Shown here: positions 40,930 through 51,946 of the stretch, in pieces | Position numbering within the stretch: the first letter of the stretch is position 1 | Layout: the number at the start of each line of letters is the position of its first letter | Assembly: GCA_020466095.1 (NCBI GenBank) | Contig: CM035807.1 | Location: forward strand, 48,411,004 to 48,475,003 | DNA from: Chlorops oryzae | Taxonomy: Eukaryota > Arthropoda > Insecta > Diptera > Chloropidae | DNA: 64,000 nt | Direction of reading: 5' to 3' | Translations under genes and position numbers: made by a program | Notes under the pieces: generated by a model | Database searches by the model: none | Told to the model about the DNA's origin: nothing | The model's input: the letters and a program-made list of their open reading frames with translations, nothing else

Positions 40930-42994
40930 ATGTAGAATTGAAATGAATTAAAATTAAAAATGAATTAAAATGAATTATAATGAATTAAATTGTAAAAGGG
41001 ACGCAATCCATGAGTAGCATGCAAAAAACAAAAAAATATAATAATTTCTCATGCATTGTAGCCCGTGGTAAATCTAGCCTTAAAATTTAATACTTAGCTT
41101 TAAATTTTCTCCGTCCTAGGAAAAATAGTCAAACAAAGTCTGGTGGCAGGTGGCATTCCCCTCTTTCTCCTTCCCGTTTTCCTTTTTTTTTTGCTCTTTT
41201 TGGTTGTTAATTTTTTTTTTACGATCACTTTTCAAAACAAGCACGCGACACTGCTTATTTTGTTTTCCCCGCCCGTAAGCAAAACCGTGTTTGTTTACAT
41301 TTTTCCAATTGACACTGTCAAAATCCGCAATGACAGCTCAAGATCGGGAAAGGACTGAGAGCACGGATAAAGAAGGAGACAAAAATCATAAAAGAGGGAC
41401 AAACATACAATAGAAACTGGAAGGGTACCCAGGGTTGCAATTTTCCTCGAAAATTCAAAGACACAGATGAATTCCAAATCTACAAATGGAATAGGAAATG
41501 CAAGAAAATGGAAAAATTGTTGGTAGATCCTTGGCCACTAGCACATTGTTGTTGGGAAAATAGGCCTATATAAGTCAGAGCACATTCCTAGAAGAGTTAG
41601 TTTTTGCCACGAGTTTAACTCGGAACAACTAAGCTGATATAATCACTTAGTCCATTAAAGAGAATTTAATTCTTCTTTAATTTATAAAAAAAAAAAGGAA
41701 ACTACAGCAGGTAATAGGTGATTTAATCTACCTTTACCGCCACATGCTGTATAAGGTAACTGATTTCTGAGAATGCATTGGTGATAACATTTTTTTCGAG
41801 CTTTAAGAAAAAAAAAAATTTTTTTTGCAAATTTAAAAAATTTAATTAAAAGAAAAATTCTTTCTTGCAAATAGCGCGTCTCTTTTCTTTATTCTCCTTT
41901 TTTTTCCCTTTTTTTTTATTCTAATTCTAATGAGATTCTGCCCACTGTGAAACGCAACAAATATCATCCATTCCAGTTTTCGTTTTTTTCTCCGTTTTCC
42001 TTTTTTTTTTGTTTTTGTGCTCTTCCGCCTTCTCCAGCTCTACATTTTTCTGTTATAACTTCCCCTTCAAGAATATGCTTTACAAAAATAGTCCCGCTAG
42101 ATAGCTTTCAGTCTTTCCTCCAAATTCGCCAAGCCGTAAATAATCTCGCTAACTAGCTTTTAGTCTTTCCGCTAGATCTGCTGCGCTCTAAGCAATTTCG
42201 CCAAGTATATTAAAATAAGTGTGAAGAAAAACAGAAATTAAACTATGTATATATGTAAATAAAAAATAAAATAAAAAAAAAACACGAAACAAAACCATGA
42301 ATAAATCTTTAAAAATAAATTTAAATTTTTTATTTTTATGAATTGAAAAAAAAAAAAATGTGGTAAGACCCTAAAACGTTTCGGGAATTCTCGATAGGTC
42401 TTACACGTATTTCGGCAACAACTATGGACATACGGACTAGGGACTGATTAACGGACACATTGGACTGGATAAAGGGGAGTACGCTGAAAATTTAAGTTGG
42501 AGCCATGGCGTACTCATTGGACTGGGTACCGCAGTAATGTACCCAGTGGGTGGGCCGCTCCTGACTTCGGACAGAGACATTAGGCGGAGTGATAGATGGG
42601 CGGTACTTTTTCTAGTGGGCTGGCAGTATGAATGATTGATGTGTGAGGATGGTATGTGTAGTGTGTGTTGGCTGAATGAATGAATGTGTGAGGTTGTTCT
42701 GCGAGGATTAGGGTGTGCATTTTTTTGGTTGGACAGTTTAGGTATTTGTGCATCCTTACTCTCTTCCTTTTGTTTCTTTTCACTTTTCCTTTTCCTATTT
42801 CTGTTTTCATTCTAATATATTTTGTTTCTCTAATTTTATTTTATTGGAATCCACCTTTTTCGACAGACTTTTTGTGAATTGATTGGGTTGATGTGCGGGG
42901 TGGCAAAAGCCTACGCCCAAACACGGTGAGCTAGCCGCAATGCCACGTGTCGAACCGCCACTGCCCACAACAACACGACCCTCAATCAGTTACA
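40930..42994. other. Non-coding remainder of the TG...CA insert
   Basis: Holds TATATAAG at 41567-41574 (GGCCTATATAAGTCAGAG), about 30 nt before a likely start site, as in an LTR promoter. Long poly-T and poly-A runs follow at 41680-41930 and 42250-42360. I find no coding region. Confidence 0.45.
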
Positions 42995-42998
42995 CGAT

Positions 42999-43574
42999 AC
43001 AAACGCAAGAGTTGGCAAATTAAGTCAAGAAGTTGAAGACTTCTATAACATTAATGTGGACTTAAAAATTAAAAACTCAAAAGATGCAACAATAAATGCT
43101 AAAGGGAAACAATTGTTTGAGTTCTTTTGTGATTTCGGGCTAGTGGTACTTAATGGAAGAACAGTGGGCGATGAAGATGGTTATAAGACTTTTGTAAGTG
43201 GCTGCGGTAGCTCGGTAAATGATTTGTTCGGAGTCGCGTTGGATGCTTAAAAATTTGTGAAGAGCTCCTCAATTGAAGAAAAGCCTTGGTCGGACCATTT
43301 CCCGGCTAATCTTGTGCTAGGTATAAAGGTAGCGGTAAACGTGGAAAAAATTGTTCCCAGCCTTACATGGATTGAAAAACAAAGATATAATACTGAATTA
43401 AATGCACAATTAAACAGACTAAAAGCCGAAAAGAATAACCTAACAGCAGAAGACCTAAGCGAGGTGGTAAAAAAATCTGTGCCTGAAGAGGATTGCAAGA
43501 AAAAAACGATGATGTTCAGAGCTAGGTGGTTTAATTTTAAATGTCTCAGGGCAAAAATCTTTCAAAATGCTTAA
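42999..43574 (+). pseudogene. LINE endonuclease, second part
   Basis: Continues TNARVGKLSQEVEDFYN, SKDATINAKGKQLFEFFCDF, GLVVLNGRTVGDEDGYKTFV, SSVNDL and, in a second frame after a stop at about 43248, SDHFP. These match the second half of AP-like endonucleases including the SDH box. The helical linker to RT follows. Confidence 0.75.
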
Positions 43575-43776
43575 AATATTTAGAAAAACTAATGAAATAA
43601 GAAATAAAAGCAAGTATTTGGAAACTAGGCAACATTATGTTAATATATGTAAAAACAGAAAAACCGAGTACTATCAAGAAATCGATGCGAAACTAAATTC
43701 TGTTCAGGATAGTAAATAATGGTGGAAGCTAGCAAAGGAAATTAGGGGGCACCAGCCCCAAGTTGGCCAAAATATA

Positions 43777-45005
43777 GTGGCAAATAATTTTAAAATATAC
43801 TTCGAAAACCTATTAAATTTTGAAGACCAATTAAACACGGATAATTTGCTTGTGCAAAATATAGAGAGTGAGAATTTAGATCAGCCATTTACTTTTGAGG
43901 AGATAAAGAGAGTATTAAGTAAGACAAAGGATAAAAAAGCGCCGGGGATAGATCGAGGTCCGTATGAGTTTTTAAAAAATGCTACAGATGAATATTTATC
44001 TGAAGTAGTAAATGCTTACAACGCCATCTTAGCAGGGGGTGTAGTAAGTGAGGCGTTCGTTACATCTATTATCTTCCCAATTTTCAAAAAAGGTGACCCA
44101 AATAATGTATGCAACTACAGGGGAATTACATTTATAAATTGCATTGCGAAAATTCTAATGGGTATACTGAATGATAGACTGACAAATTGGATAGAAAATA
44201 AGGAGATATTAAATGAATTCCAATCAGGATTTCAAAAAAATTACTCAAAGTACCGAGAAAGTATCTGTTCCGCAAGCTGCGAGGCATGGGAGTGTCGACA
44301 AAGTTCGTAGATCTTATTGAAAAATTATATAACATAGCCATACCAAATCCGCAGTGTGGACAGGAGATGATCTATCGGACTTTTTTGAGACCGTATCAGG
44401 AGTTAAACAAGGTTGCTTATTGTCGCCGACGCTTTTTAAGCCATATTTAAAAGACCTGCATAACTATCTAGGAGGTGGCTTAACGGTAGGCGGTAAAATA
44501 GTCAGGGTACTCCTCTATGCGGATGACATAGTCATTATAGCTGACGATGTCAATGTAATGCAGAGTATGATAGGCGATTTGGAGGATTATTGCGATGAAT
44601 GGAAAATGGAACTAAATCTATTGAAATCAGAAACGATGGTATTTAGAAAGGGTGGGAGACTAGCACGAAAGGACAAATGGTTCTTTAAAGGTGAAGAGAT
44701 TAAAAGTGTGCCAGAATTTACATATATGGGGGTAATTCTAACGCCTCAAATGAGTTTTAAAAAACACGTAGAAAATAGAAATCAAAAAGCTAAGAGCAGC
44801 GTGAATTCATCGTGGAACTATTTTCTAAACAAAAAAACCATTTCGCTGAAATCTAAATACAAGCTTTTTCAAACTATACGCAGATCCATACAGACATACG
44901 CGGCACAGATATGGGGATGTCAGTACTTTGAGGAAGTAGATAAACTTCAAAGATTTTTCCTGAAAAGAATTTTAAAGCACCTAGCTGCACGCCTAATTAT
45001 ACCTT
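43777..45005 (+). pseudogene. LINE reverse transcriptase
   Basis: Plus-strand boxes: DKKAPGIDRGPYEFLKNA, IIFPIFKKGDPNNVCNYRGI, NEFQSGFQKNYS; then after frameshifts near 44250 and 44340, SGVKQGCLLSPTLFKPYLKD, LLYADDIVIIADD and FTYMGVILT. The catalytic YADD is intact. The C-terminal part shifts frame near 44975. Confidence 0.85.
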
Positions 45006-45105
45006 AGCACTTGAAACTAACGCAGAGGAAAATCACTTCTACAGTCTGAATCTACATATGGAATACGTATTTAAAACAATTTTCAAGTACAAATCAACAC
45101 GATTA

Positions 45106-45896
45106 GGGAACGTGTCCAAACTACGTGACCCGTTTAGGGGGGGGAGGGGGGTCCTGAAAGTACTACACTTGGTCACAGGGGGGAGGGGGGGTGGTTAGGT
45201 CTTCATCACGTAGTCAATTTGCTCTGGGAAAATCTTTCCCTTTTTTGAGCTATATTCAAATTTTTATGGGGGAATGTATAACACTGCGACCGGATCTACA
45301 GGGTAGAGAAATACCCTACGATATGTACTGCCCATCTATTAAAGATGAAATTACTGGAAGGACTTGCTCGAATTGTGGGCTATATTTTGCCTCTAAAAAT
45401 TCCATGCACAACCACCGCAAGAATGCGCATGGTACTGTAGTTGACGACGTGTCTCGCGTGCGACCACATCGGGTCCTCGCCAGGAGACCAAAGGAGGTTT
45501 TGTGTGTCGTTGGGGATATCGTGGAGTGGATAGATTTCGAGGCCGTCGATGACCAAATAATCGTGTCTGCAGAATCCTCTGACGCTCCCGTGATCTCCGA
45601 CGTATCCGAGTGGATTGGTGCTGCCAACGTTTTTGTTGAAGATGTTTGTTGTTAATTTTGTTTTTCTTCATTATCTTTTGATTACCTTTTTAACCTTGTG
45701 ATTACATTTTTTATGGCACGCAATTTAATGTTTTTATTTTGCAAAAAAATATTATGTACGATACAATATTTATGCATTACTACGTGAAAAGGGGGGGGGG
45801 GGGGGGGGGGCTGGAATGTACTACGGATTGTCACCGAGGGGAGGGAGGGGGGTAAAAAGTAGTAAAAAATGGGTCACGTAGTTTGGACACGTTCCC
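45106..45896 (+). mobile_element. TIR element encoding a C2H2 zinc finger, TTA target
   Basis: Perfect 26-bp TIRs beginning GGGAACGTGTCCAAACTACG, flanked by TTA at 45103-45105 and 45897-45899. The LINE frame is continuous across the flanks. G-rich tracts lie just inside both ends (45137-45190 and 45791-45855, including a run of about 20 G). It encodes the ORF at 45191-45655 but no transposase. The TTA target points to PIF/Harbinger-like transposition. Confidence 0.8.
45191..45655 (+). CDS. Single C2H2 zinc-finger protein within the TIR element
   Basis: An open 154-codon frame. Near its middle it reads TCSNCGLYFASKNSMHNHRK then NAH, a C-x2-C-x12-H-x4-H zinc finger (the last His is in NAH). 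The C-terminal half is acidic with SEWIGAANVFVEDV. The start is uncertain; methionines at 45191 and 45266 are possible. It fills most of the transposon and may be a fragment of a larger DNA-binding transposase-associated protein. The intact frame contrasts with the broken LINE around it. Confidence 0.55.
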   Translation: MVRSSSRSQFALGKSFPFLSYIQIFMGECITLRPDLQGREIPYDMYCPSIKDEITGRTCSNCGLYFASKNSMHNHRKNAHGTVVDDVSRVRPHRVLARRPKEVLCVVGDIVEWIDFEAVDDQIIVSAESSDAPVISDVSEWIGAANVFVEDVCC

Positions 45897-46472
45897 TTAC
45901 CGCACAGGCTATCGATGCTTATTTTGTTTAAAAATATTTTTTGGGCCCAAAAAATTAACGGGTTGGGAGAAAAGTTCAGCATTGAGTTTAGGGAGAACAC
46001 TTCAAAAGCGGAATGGCTGATCAAAGAAACGGAGCTACTTGAAAAACTAAAACGTGAAGCAAAAATTGAATGGAAAGAAAAAGCTTTAACAAGTAGTTCC
46101 CGCTTCTATAGGCATTTGAGCTTGGAAAGGGGAAGGGAATACATTAGGGAAGATTCAAGCATATATAAGATAAGCCTTATTTTCACAGCTAGAAGTGACA
46201 TTTTAAATCTTAACGCTAATGGGTATCAAAGAAGTGCAAATACAGTATGTACACTATGCAACTTAAATGAAGAGGAAACAATAATGCATATGATAGCAAA
46301 ATGTCCAATTTTAAGGGAATGCAGATTAAGATACTATGGTAAAGCGTGCTTAGACCAGGAAGAGACTATAAGTGCATTAAATGGTACCTGGGAAGATGGG
46401 TGGAATAAATTGTACTGGTATTTGGTATACGCCTTAAAATATAGAAGGTTAATTTTAAGTGAATATGAGTAG
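45897..46472 (+). pseudogene. LINE C-terminal region with CCHC-like motif
   Basis: Resumes the LINE frame at PHRLSMLILFKNIFWAQK and ends with CTLCNLNEEETIMHMIAKCP, a C-x2-C-x7-H-x4-C arrangement as in many LINE C-termini. TAG stop at 46470-46472. The C-terminal frame itself is intact. Confidence 0.75.
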
Positions 46473-46674
46473 CTGGGGTAGAAAAGAATGGATTAAGTTT
46501 GATGTGAGTTAAATTAAAATAAATTACTTGAATGTTAGTATAAGTATTATTGTGGGAAGACTGACGGCTATGGAGCCATAGTCTTATGATTATCTTTATT
46601 TCCGTTTTTATGTATATACAAAAATTCGAAATAAAGTCTAATAAATAATAAAATATAATAACAGGGTTTTTCAG

Positions 46675-47650
46675 TCTAAATGAGACGTAAATCAACTCGC
46701 CTCTTTACCACTATTTGTACCCCTTTTTCTTCCTTTCATTGAAATTGAAATTATAATTTTTTCGTGTAATTTTTTTATTTGCTTCCAATAAATCGTTTTG
46801 ATTTAAAAATTTCAACAACAATAAACTCTTATAATGATAATAAGTTTTCAAAATACATCAGTCTTAATTCATATTGACTTAAAAACTAAAAATAAAAACA
46901 AGTTCTTAGAGATGTAGTTAAAAAAAAATCAGTCTTAATTCATTTTGACTTGAAAATTATAAAGTTGATTAAAAAATAGCATACCACTTAATTCATTTTC
47001 GACGAAATTTTCCACTCCAGATGTTTTCGCCACGAAACTTTGCTGTTTGTTTGTTAAATGTTCTATAATATCTTTGCATTCATTCTTGATCACTTTTCTC
47101 AACATTTTTTCCAATATTTATTTCGAATTTTATTCAATTAAATATAGCTGACAATGAACGTGTGACCGAATAGATAAACATACACACAACAATAATACAT
47201 GAAGTATTGCATTTGCAATCAAATTATCACTCACGGTTCTATTTCAAATGTATAATATTGAGCACTTTGAATTTAAAGTCAATTTAGACTGTTTTAAGAC
47301 TCAGTAATATAACAATAAAAAAACATTCAAATATATGATAGTTATCTTTCAATCTTATTAATGAGGGCTTTAAAATCAATATAAATTTAGAGTCTTTTCA
47401 GACTCCATCCTGTTGAGCGTTTCGAAATTAAAGTCTGTTAAGATTGTTTTGATACCCAAAAACATACAGTAAAAAGGTCAAATGTATAATTCTATTATAC
47501 TTTTTTTGAACTCTTATTTATGAGGACTTAAAATCAGTATAAATTAATACTCTTTTTAGACTCTTAAATTTTCAGGGTCAAAAAATTTTTTGCGGGAAGA
47601 ACACAGAAGACGCAATGTTGCAATTTGCGCACATTGTGAGAAAGAACCAA
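46675..47650. other. AT-rich repeat region between LINE and gypsy
   Basis: No gene. Two copies of CAGTCTTAATTCAT-x-TTGACTT lie about 70 bp apart (46860 and 46931), and AGACTC/GAGTCT words cluster at 47280-47570 (TTAGACTGTTTTAAGACTC, GAGTCTTTTCAGACTCC). These look like subterminal repeats of a decayed DNA element. Confidence 0.5.
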
Positions 47651-47667
47651 ATTATTTCCGTAATTTC

Positions 47668-48300
47668 TCAAGAAATAATTAACAAACGCTTGTAAATCAG
47701 TTCGGGACATGCGTAAAATCCTACCAGTATATCGTCCAAATAAATTTGCACCATTTTCACCCCCTTAAGGATTTCTTGCACAATTTTTGTAAAAATTTTC
47801 GGGGACGTTTTGAGCCCGAAAACCAGCCTTGTAAGCTGAAATAGCCCCAGATGAGTATTTACCGTTATTAATTCTTGCGATCTTTCGGACACTGCCATTT
47901 GTAAGTTTGCTCCGGTCAGATCTAATTTACAGAAATACTTCCATCCTGAAATACTAGCCAAAATATCCTCTATTCGTGGTTTTACCTGGTGCTCCGTCTC
48001 AACAAATCTATTAACAGTTCGCTTACAGTTCAAACAAATTCGGATCTAGCCGTCGCCTTTACTTACAATTACTGCTGGGCTTGCCCATCTACTTCGATTG
48101 ACTGGAATTAACACACCGTCCTCGCACATTTTCTTTATTTCTTTTTCCACCTTGTCTCGCAGCCCAAATGGTACTGAATAAGCTTTTGCAAAAATCGGAT
48201 AAGCGTCTTCTCTTAATTCAATCTCGCCCGTAAACCCTTTAAGTCGTATTATTTCTTATATCTTTCAAACTCAAACTCGCCTGCTACTAGATTGACTGTT
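47668..48300 (-). pseudogene. Gypsy reverse transcriptase, N-terminal half
   Basis: The minus strand reads KYFCKLDLTGANLQMAVSER, LFQLTRLVFGLKTSPKIFTK and the active site YLDDILVGF. The fragment ends soon after YLDD. The linker upstream has stops. Confidence 0.8.
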
Positions 48301-48533
48301 GCCGACGGTACTTAATTTTCGCGCCAGGAAGGGAACAATGAATCCAGCCATGGTCGCCCCATAATTATTTTAAACTTGTTTTGCGAATCGACAACAATCA
48401 ATGTGAGCTTATACTGGTTTTGATTAAACCTAACCGTCACAACGACTTGACCAACAACAACGAAATTCTCGCCTGTCAGAACTTTAATATTACCAATCGA
48501 CTTCTGTGATTTCCGATGTAGAAAAAAAATTTT

Positions 48534-48976
48534 TTAATCCCATATGTGACAAACCGATACGCACGCACCATTATCAACTTCCATAATCAATGTGTTCAAG
48601 CACTCCGATTTACCGACTACAATGGTATTTATACAATTAAGTGTTTCTTCTTCACTCTCTTCACTATCCCCTTCATCACTTGAATTTTGAAGTTTCTTAA
48701 TGTTGCGTGCATTTCGGGTTTGCCTTCGTTTCTTTTCATTTTTCTGCTCTCTTGATTTTTCATCATTCTGTTTCAATTTATTGCAAAATGCCCTGCTTTA
48801 TTACAATAGTAACATACAATTCTTTCTTTAGTTTCACTCTTACTTCTATAGTTGTCCTTATTCTTGCGCTGATCAGTGTGCCTCTTTTTATTGTTTTTGT
48901 CTCCTCTGCTCGGTTGCACATAATTAATATTACCTCTTAATTGTTGTACGCTGCTGTTTGTCATGTCAGCCGCCAA
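48534..48976 (-). pseudogene. Gypsy gag zinc knuckle and protease start
   Basis: The first frame ends RIVCYYCNKAGHFAIN, a CCHC knuckle whose last Cys is lost at a frameshift near 48775. The second ends LIMEVDNGACVSVCH, where the protease D-T/S-G is replaced by D-N-G. That substitution should inactivate it. Confidence 0.7.
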
Positions 48977-49328
48977 AGCACTCTCTCGCCAATTGCTTCA
49001 GCTCCACGATATACTCCGCTATCGTTTCGCCCTCCTGCTGATCCCTTTTGAAGAATATTATATTTTTGGATGGTTTGAAATGCGCTTTTAGCCTCTTAAC
49101 GATTTCGTCGAATTTATAATCTTTTTCTGATTTCGGCGCCAGAAAATTAGTTAAGGTTTTATATAGTTCTGCTCCCCCGAGGCTTATTAGAAACGATATT
49201 TTATGTTCGTCTTTTTCAATTTTATTTAACGAAAATAGGTGGCTTATTCTGTTCACATACAGTGCAAAATCGTCTCCCATCACGTAATTTTCAATGGAAC
49301 CAATTAGAGCTACCGAATTTTCCGACAT
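48966..49328 (-). CDS. Gypsy gag, N-terminal part
   Basis: Starts ATG at 49328 (GAAACAATGTCGG, a fair fly start context) and reads FALYVNRISHLFSLNKIEKD then ISFLISLGGAELYKTLTNFL, and GETIAEYIVELKQLA, the retrotransposon gag pattern (PF03732-like region). It runs 120 codons before a frameshift near 48970. Confidence 0.75.
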   Translation of the reverse strand: MSENSVALIGSIENYVMGDDFALYVNRISHLFSLNKIEKDEHKISFLISLGGAELYKTLTNFLAPKSEKDYKFDEIVKRLKAHFKPSKNIIFFKRDQQEGETIAEYIVELKQLARECFGG

Positions 49329-49454
49329 TGTTTCAGTTTTTGTAATTTCGAGTTCGGAATTTGAATCTCTTTTTATTTCAACGTCCCTTTACTCGTGGTA
49401 TTACTTGCTATTTTGCTACTATAAATACTATAAATTTAAAAAAAGAAAACCATT

Positions 49455-49590
49455 TCTTAAAAGTGATAATGTCATGGTAAAAGATTATTCTGTACCAGGC
49501 AAAATATCTTGGATTAAAGGAAAAGTTGAAAAACAAATTGGAAAACAAACGTATTTAGTAAAAAAAAATATTAGGGTCTTCCCTTAAACG
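49455..49590 (+). pseudogene. Gypsy integrase C-terminal module
   Basis: Reads DNVMVKDYSVPGKISWIKGK then EKQIGKQTYLVKK, matching the V.V.......W.PG.V....G...Y.V module at the end of gypsy integrases. It stops at 49585-49587. Confidence 0.7.
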
Positions 49591-49912
49591 TGTATTTGCG
49601 TCGAAAACTTCGAAAAATCGTAAATCAAGAAGACTTAGAAATTAATGAACGAAATTTTGTACGAAAAATTTTACACTGTTACGATTTTCCAATCTTTTCA
49701 CTTTTAAGGGAATACCCTAATTGTATTCAAACAAGTTATGGAAAAGACATTGTAATCAAATGATCAAGTGTAATAAGAAAGAGGAAAATGTAATCAAAGA
49801 TTTTTGTATCTCTAGCGTTTTAGTGATTATACAGAACCGTTGCCTTTGCACATATTTTCTAACAACGGTCTAGACGACCCCAGAAAAATCATTACCTTAA
49901 CAAATGTAATAG

Positions 49913-50414
49913 CAAAGACAGACATATGGTGTAAAGTCAATAGACTTCACACTACAATGAAAGAAGTCTATGTTGGGGTGACACACTACAATTGATTGTG
50001 TATTTCATTGTGGACTTCTTTAAAACAGCTGATAATTGAAAATTAAAACAATAAAAATAAACAATAAAAACATTTTGATAGCATTTAGCCTCAATTTTAT
50101 CGCAAAAGAATCCATGAAAATTTCGTTTGTTTGTTATATAAATCTATTCGATGGAATTAATTTCATGCATTTCGCATAAATTACTTGAAATTAAAAATTT
50201 AAGCATATGGTTCCCGATAAAATAATCGATATTTCGTTTAATTTTGTGCAGCGCTGCCAAATCAATTTAAGAAGTTCACAATAAATCCTCCCTATCAATG
50301 TAGTGTGAAGTCTATAAAAAGTCTATGATGGCTAAGGTAGACTTTTGAGAAATACCTATGTGTGTCACCTAGAATTCACACCATCATGGTGTAAAATACC
50401 TATGTCTGTCAGTG
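49913..50414 (-). mobile_element. About 500-bp MITE inside the gypsy piece
   Basis: Ends CAAAGACAGACATATGGTGT and, inverted, CACTGACAGACATAGGTATT. It shares sequence with 38613-38992. Target duplication not resolved (AATAG on the left, CTATA on the right). Non-coding. Confidence 0.75.
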
Positions 50415-50545
50415 CTATAACAACAACCAATAATGAAGATCCAGCAATGGTAAAAAACTGTAGATATGATTTAAGACCTAGAAAATAGTAATTCATCTTA
50501 AGCAAACCAATAAATTGTACGGGACGAACGACTGAGGGGGGTATT

Positions 50546-50850
50546 TGTAGTATATGAATGCATAAGATATGTACTTTTGTTGGTAGAAGAAAAACTACTT
50601 CTTACTGTTTTGGATGATGGCAACACTTTGTTAGTTTTGCCTTTTGAGTTTCTCAGTCGTTCGTCACATCTCATTATTTAAGCACGCACAACAGTGTATA
50701 TATTTTATAATCGTTAATTACTTAATATTTAGACTTTTATGACAATTTCCTCTTCCACACAGAGGTGATTATTTATAGAATACAAGCAAAATAAATTATG
50801 TATCTCTGATTAAGGGTTGATAGCAGAAACATATATACAGCACTACCACT
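50546..50850 (+). repeat. Probable gypsy LTR
   Basis: Follows the purine tract and starts TGTAGTATATGAATGC. AAAATAAATTATG (about 50788) could be the poly(A) signal. The right border is unclear because another TIR element begins at about 50866. Confidence 0.5.
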
Positions 50851-50865
50851 TTTGGTTTGGCTTAG

Positions 50866-51414
50866 TTTTACTTGAGTGACATATGGGCGATTTGGCTTAA
50901 ATTTCGCAAATACAAGGAAAACACCCTTTTAAATCCGTATATGTAATCCGTTTTTGGTTTCCGCGTATGGTTAAGAAGATATCGCAATTTTAAATATATA
51001 TGAAAACACTATGGAAATTGACTGACAGCAAAAGCGTAGCGCTACCAGACTTCACGTTTTGAACAAATCTGCCAATTGGTAGATTTAAGTAGTTGTTGGA
51101 TGCACTATAAAATTCAAGATTATTATATACATATTTAATGTGATTCGAATAAAAAAAAAGATTAAAATTGAGAAAATATGAAAAAAAAGAAAAAATTTGA
51201 GAAAATAGGAAAAAAAATTTGAGAAATATGGAAAAATAGAGAAAAATGGGGAACTTAAAATAAGAAAAATAGAGAAAAATTTTAAAAAATGGAGAAAATT
51301 TCCACAAGTAACGAGTGACAATTTTTTTTCAAAAATCGCGCGCGTGACTCAGGGGGTCTTTTACATACAGTGGAATAAACAAACCAAAATCTCCCATATG
51401 TCACTTAAGTAAAA
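50866..51414. mobile_element. About 550-bp TIR element
   Basis: TTTTACTTGAGTGACATATG on the left faces CATATGTCACTTAAGTAAAA on the right, an inverted repeat with one mismatch that extends further with small differences. The interior is rich in GAGAAAAT runs (51160-51300) and non-coding. Confidence 0.75.
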
Positions 51415-51524
51415 TTGTTACCAATTTTTAGTGAGTAGCTGTAAAATTCTTCCGTTTGAATATATATTCTATATACTATTTGTAGGAGTAAACTACCTAG
51501 GTGCTTTACATATTGTTAAGAGAA

Positions 51525-51693
51525 TAAAGGCGAAACTCCAGAAACGACGGAACAATTCAGGCGTTTTAGGCGGAAAAGATGTAGCTGCTTCCATTTAAAT
51601 ACATTAATTCAATGGCAGCAGCACAAATATTTTCACCTTTACCGCGTATACCGTAACAACCGTCCTTTCCGTCGTTTATGGAATTTCGCCTTA
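51525..51693. mobile_element. Small MITE, copy A
   Basis: TAAAGGCGAAACTCCAGAAA and, inverted, TAAGGCGAAATTCCATAAAC bound about 169 bp of non-coding sequence. The paralogue is at 57646-57822. Confidence 0.7.
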
Positions 51694-51946
51694 AATTTTG
51701 ATTAAATTCATCACACTTTCTTCATATCTTATAAGATAAAAATTAGTCTTGAATGTATAGTTTTCGGTCCATACAAGAATGTAAGATCCTAAAATATGGA
51801 TCAAGGAAAATAAGCAATAACATATGACTTCATGCGATGCTGCCTCGACGAACAACGAAGACGAATAAAATATATGTCAGAAATTTGCTCCCAGCCATCG
51901 ATAAGTTCGATAAACGAAAAAGAGCACAGACGGATTGAGCGAGTAC

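Larger units (their letters stand above)
40015..42994 (+). mobile_element. 2980-bp TG...CA insert with CGAT target duplication
   Basis: Starts TGTTGCGTGG and ends CAGTTACA, flanked by CGAT at 40011-40014 and 42995-42998. The endonuclease frame passes from GD to TNARVG across the site. TG...CA ends with a 4-bp duplication suggest integrase-type insertion, yet I see no long terminal direct repeats. It contains one ORF region (40245-40929), a TATA-box segment and long A/T runs. Class unresolved. Confidence 0.7.
39321..46659 (+). mobile_element. LINE with 15-bp target duplication, carrying two insertions
   Basis: AACAGGGTTTTTCAG flanks the element at 39306-39320 and 46660-46674. It carries an AP-type endonuclease, RT with LLYADDIVII and a C-terminal CCHC-like motif, and its 3' end is A-rich (AATAATAAAATATAATA). 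The endonuclease is split by 40015-42994 and the C-terminal region by 45106-45896. The clade is not clear to me. Confidence 0.85.
47660..49345 (-). mobile_element. Ty3/gypsy fragment, gag to RT
   Basis: Minus-strand gag starts at 49328, followed by a zinc knuckle (about 48800), protease (about 48560) and RT (48300-47668). LTRs are not found with it. It abuts, head to head, the plus-strand gypsy 3' piece starting at about 49376. Confidence 0.8.
49376..50850 (+). mobile_element. Ty3/gypsy fragment, integrase end to LTR
   Basis: The plus strand carries the integrase C-terminal module (49455-49590), a tail ending YDLRPRK at about 50488, a purine tract (GACTGAGGGGGG, 50530-50541) and an LTR start TGTAGTATATG at 50546. 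A MITE (49913-50414) splits it. Orientation is opposite to the gag-RT piece on its left. Confidence 0.75.

Noticed and set aside
40015..42994. Complete LTR retrotransposon
   Set aside because: TG...CA ends and a 4-bp duplication fit, but I could not find terminal direct repeats, pol motifs, primer site or polypurine tract; left as unclassified.
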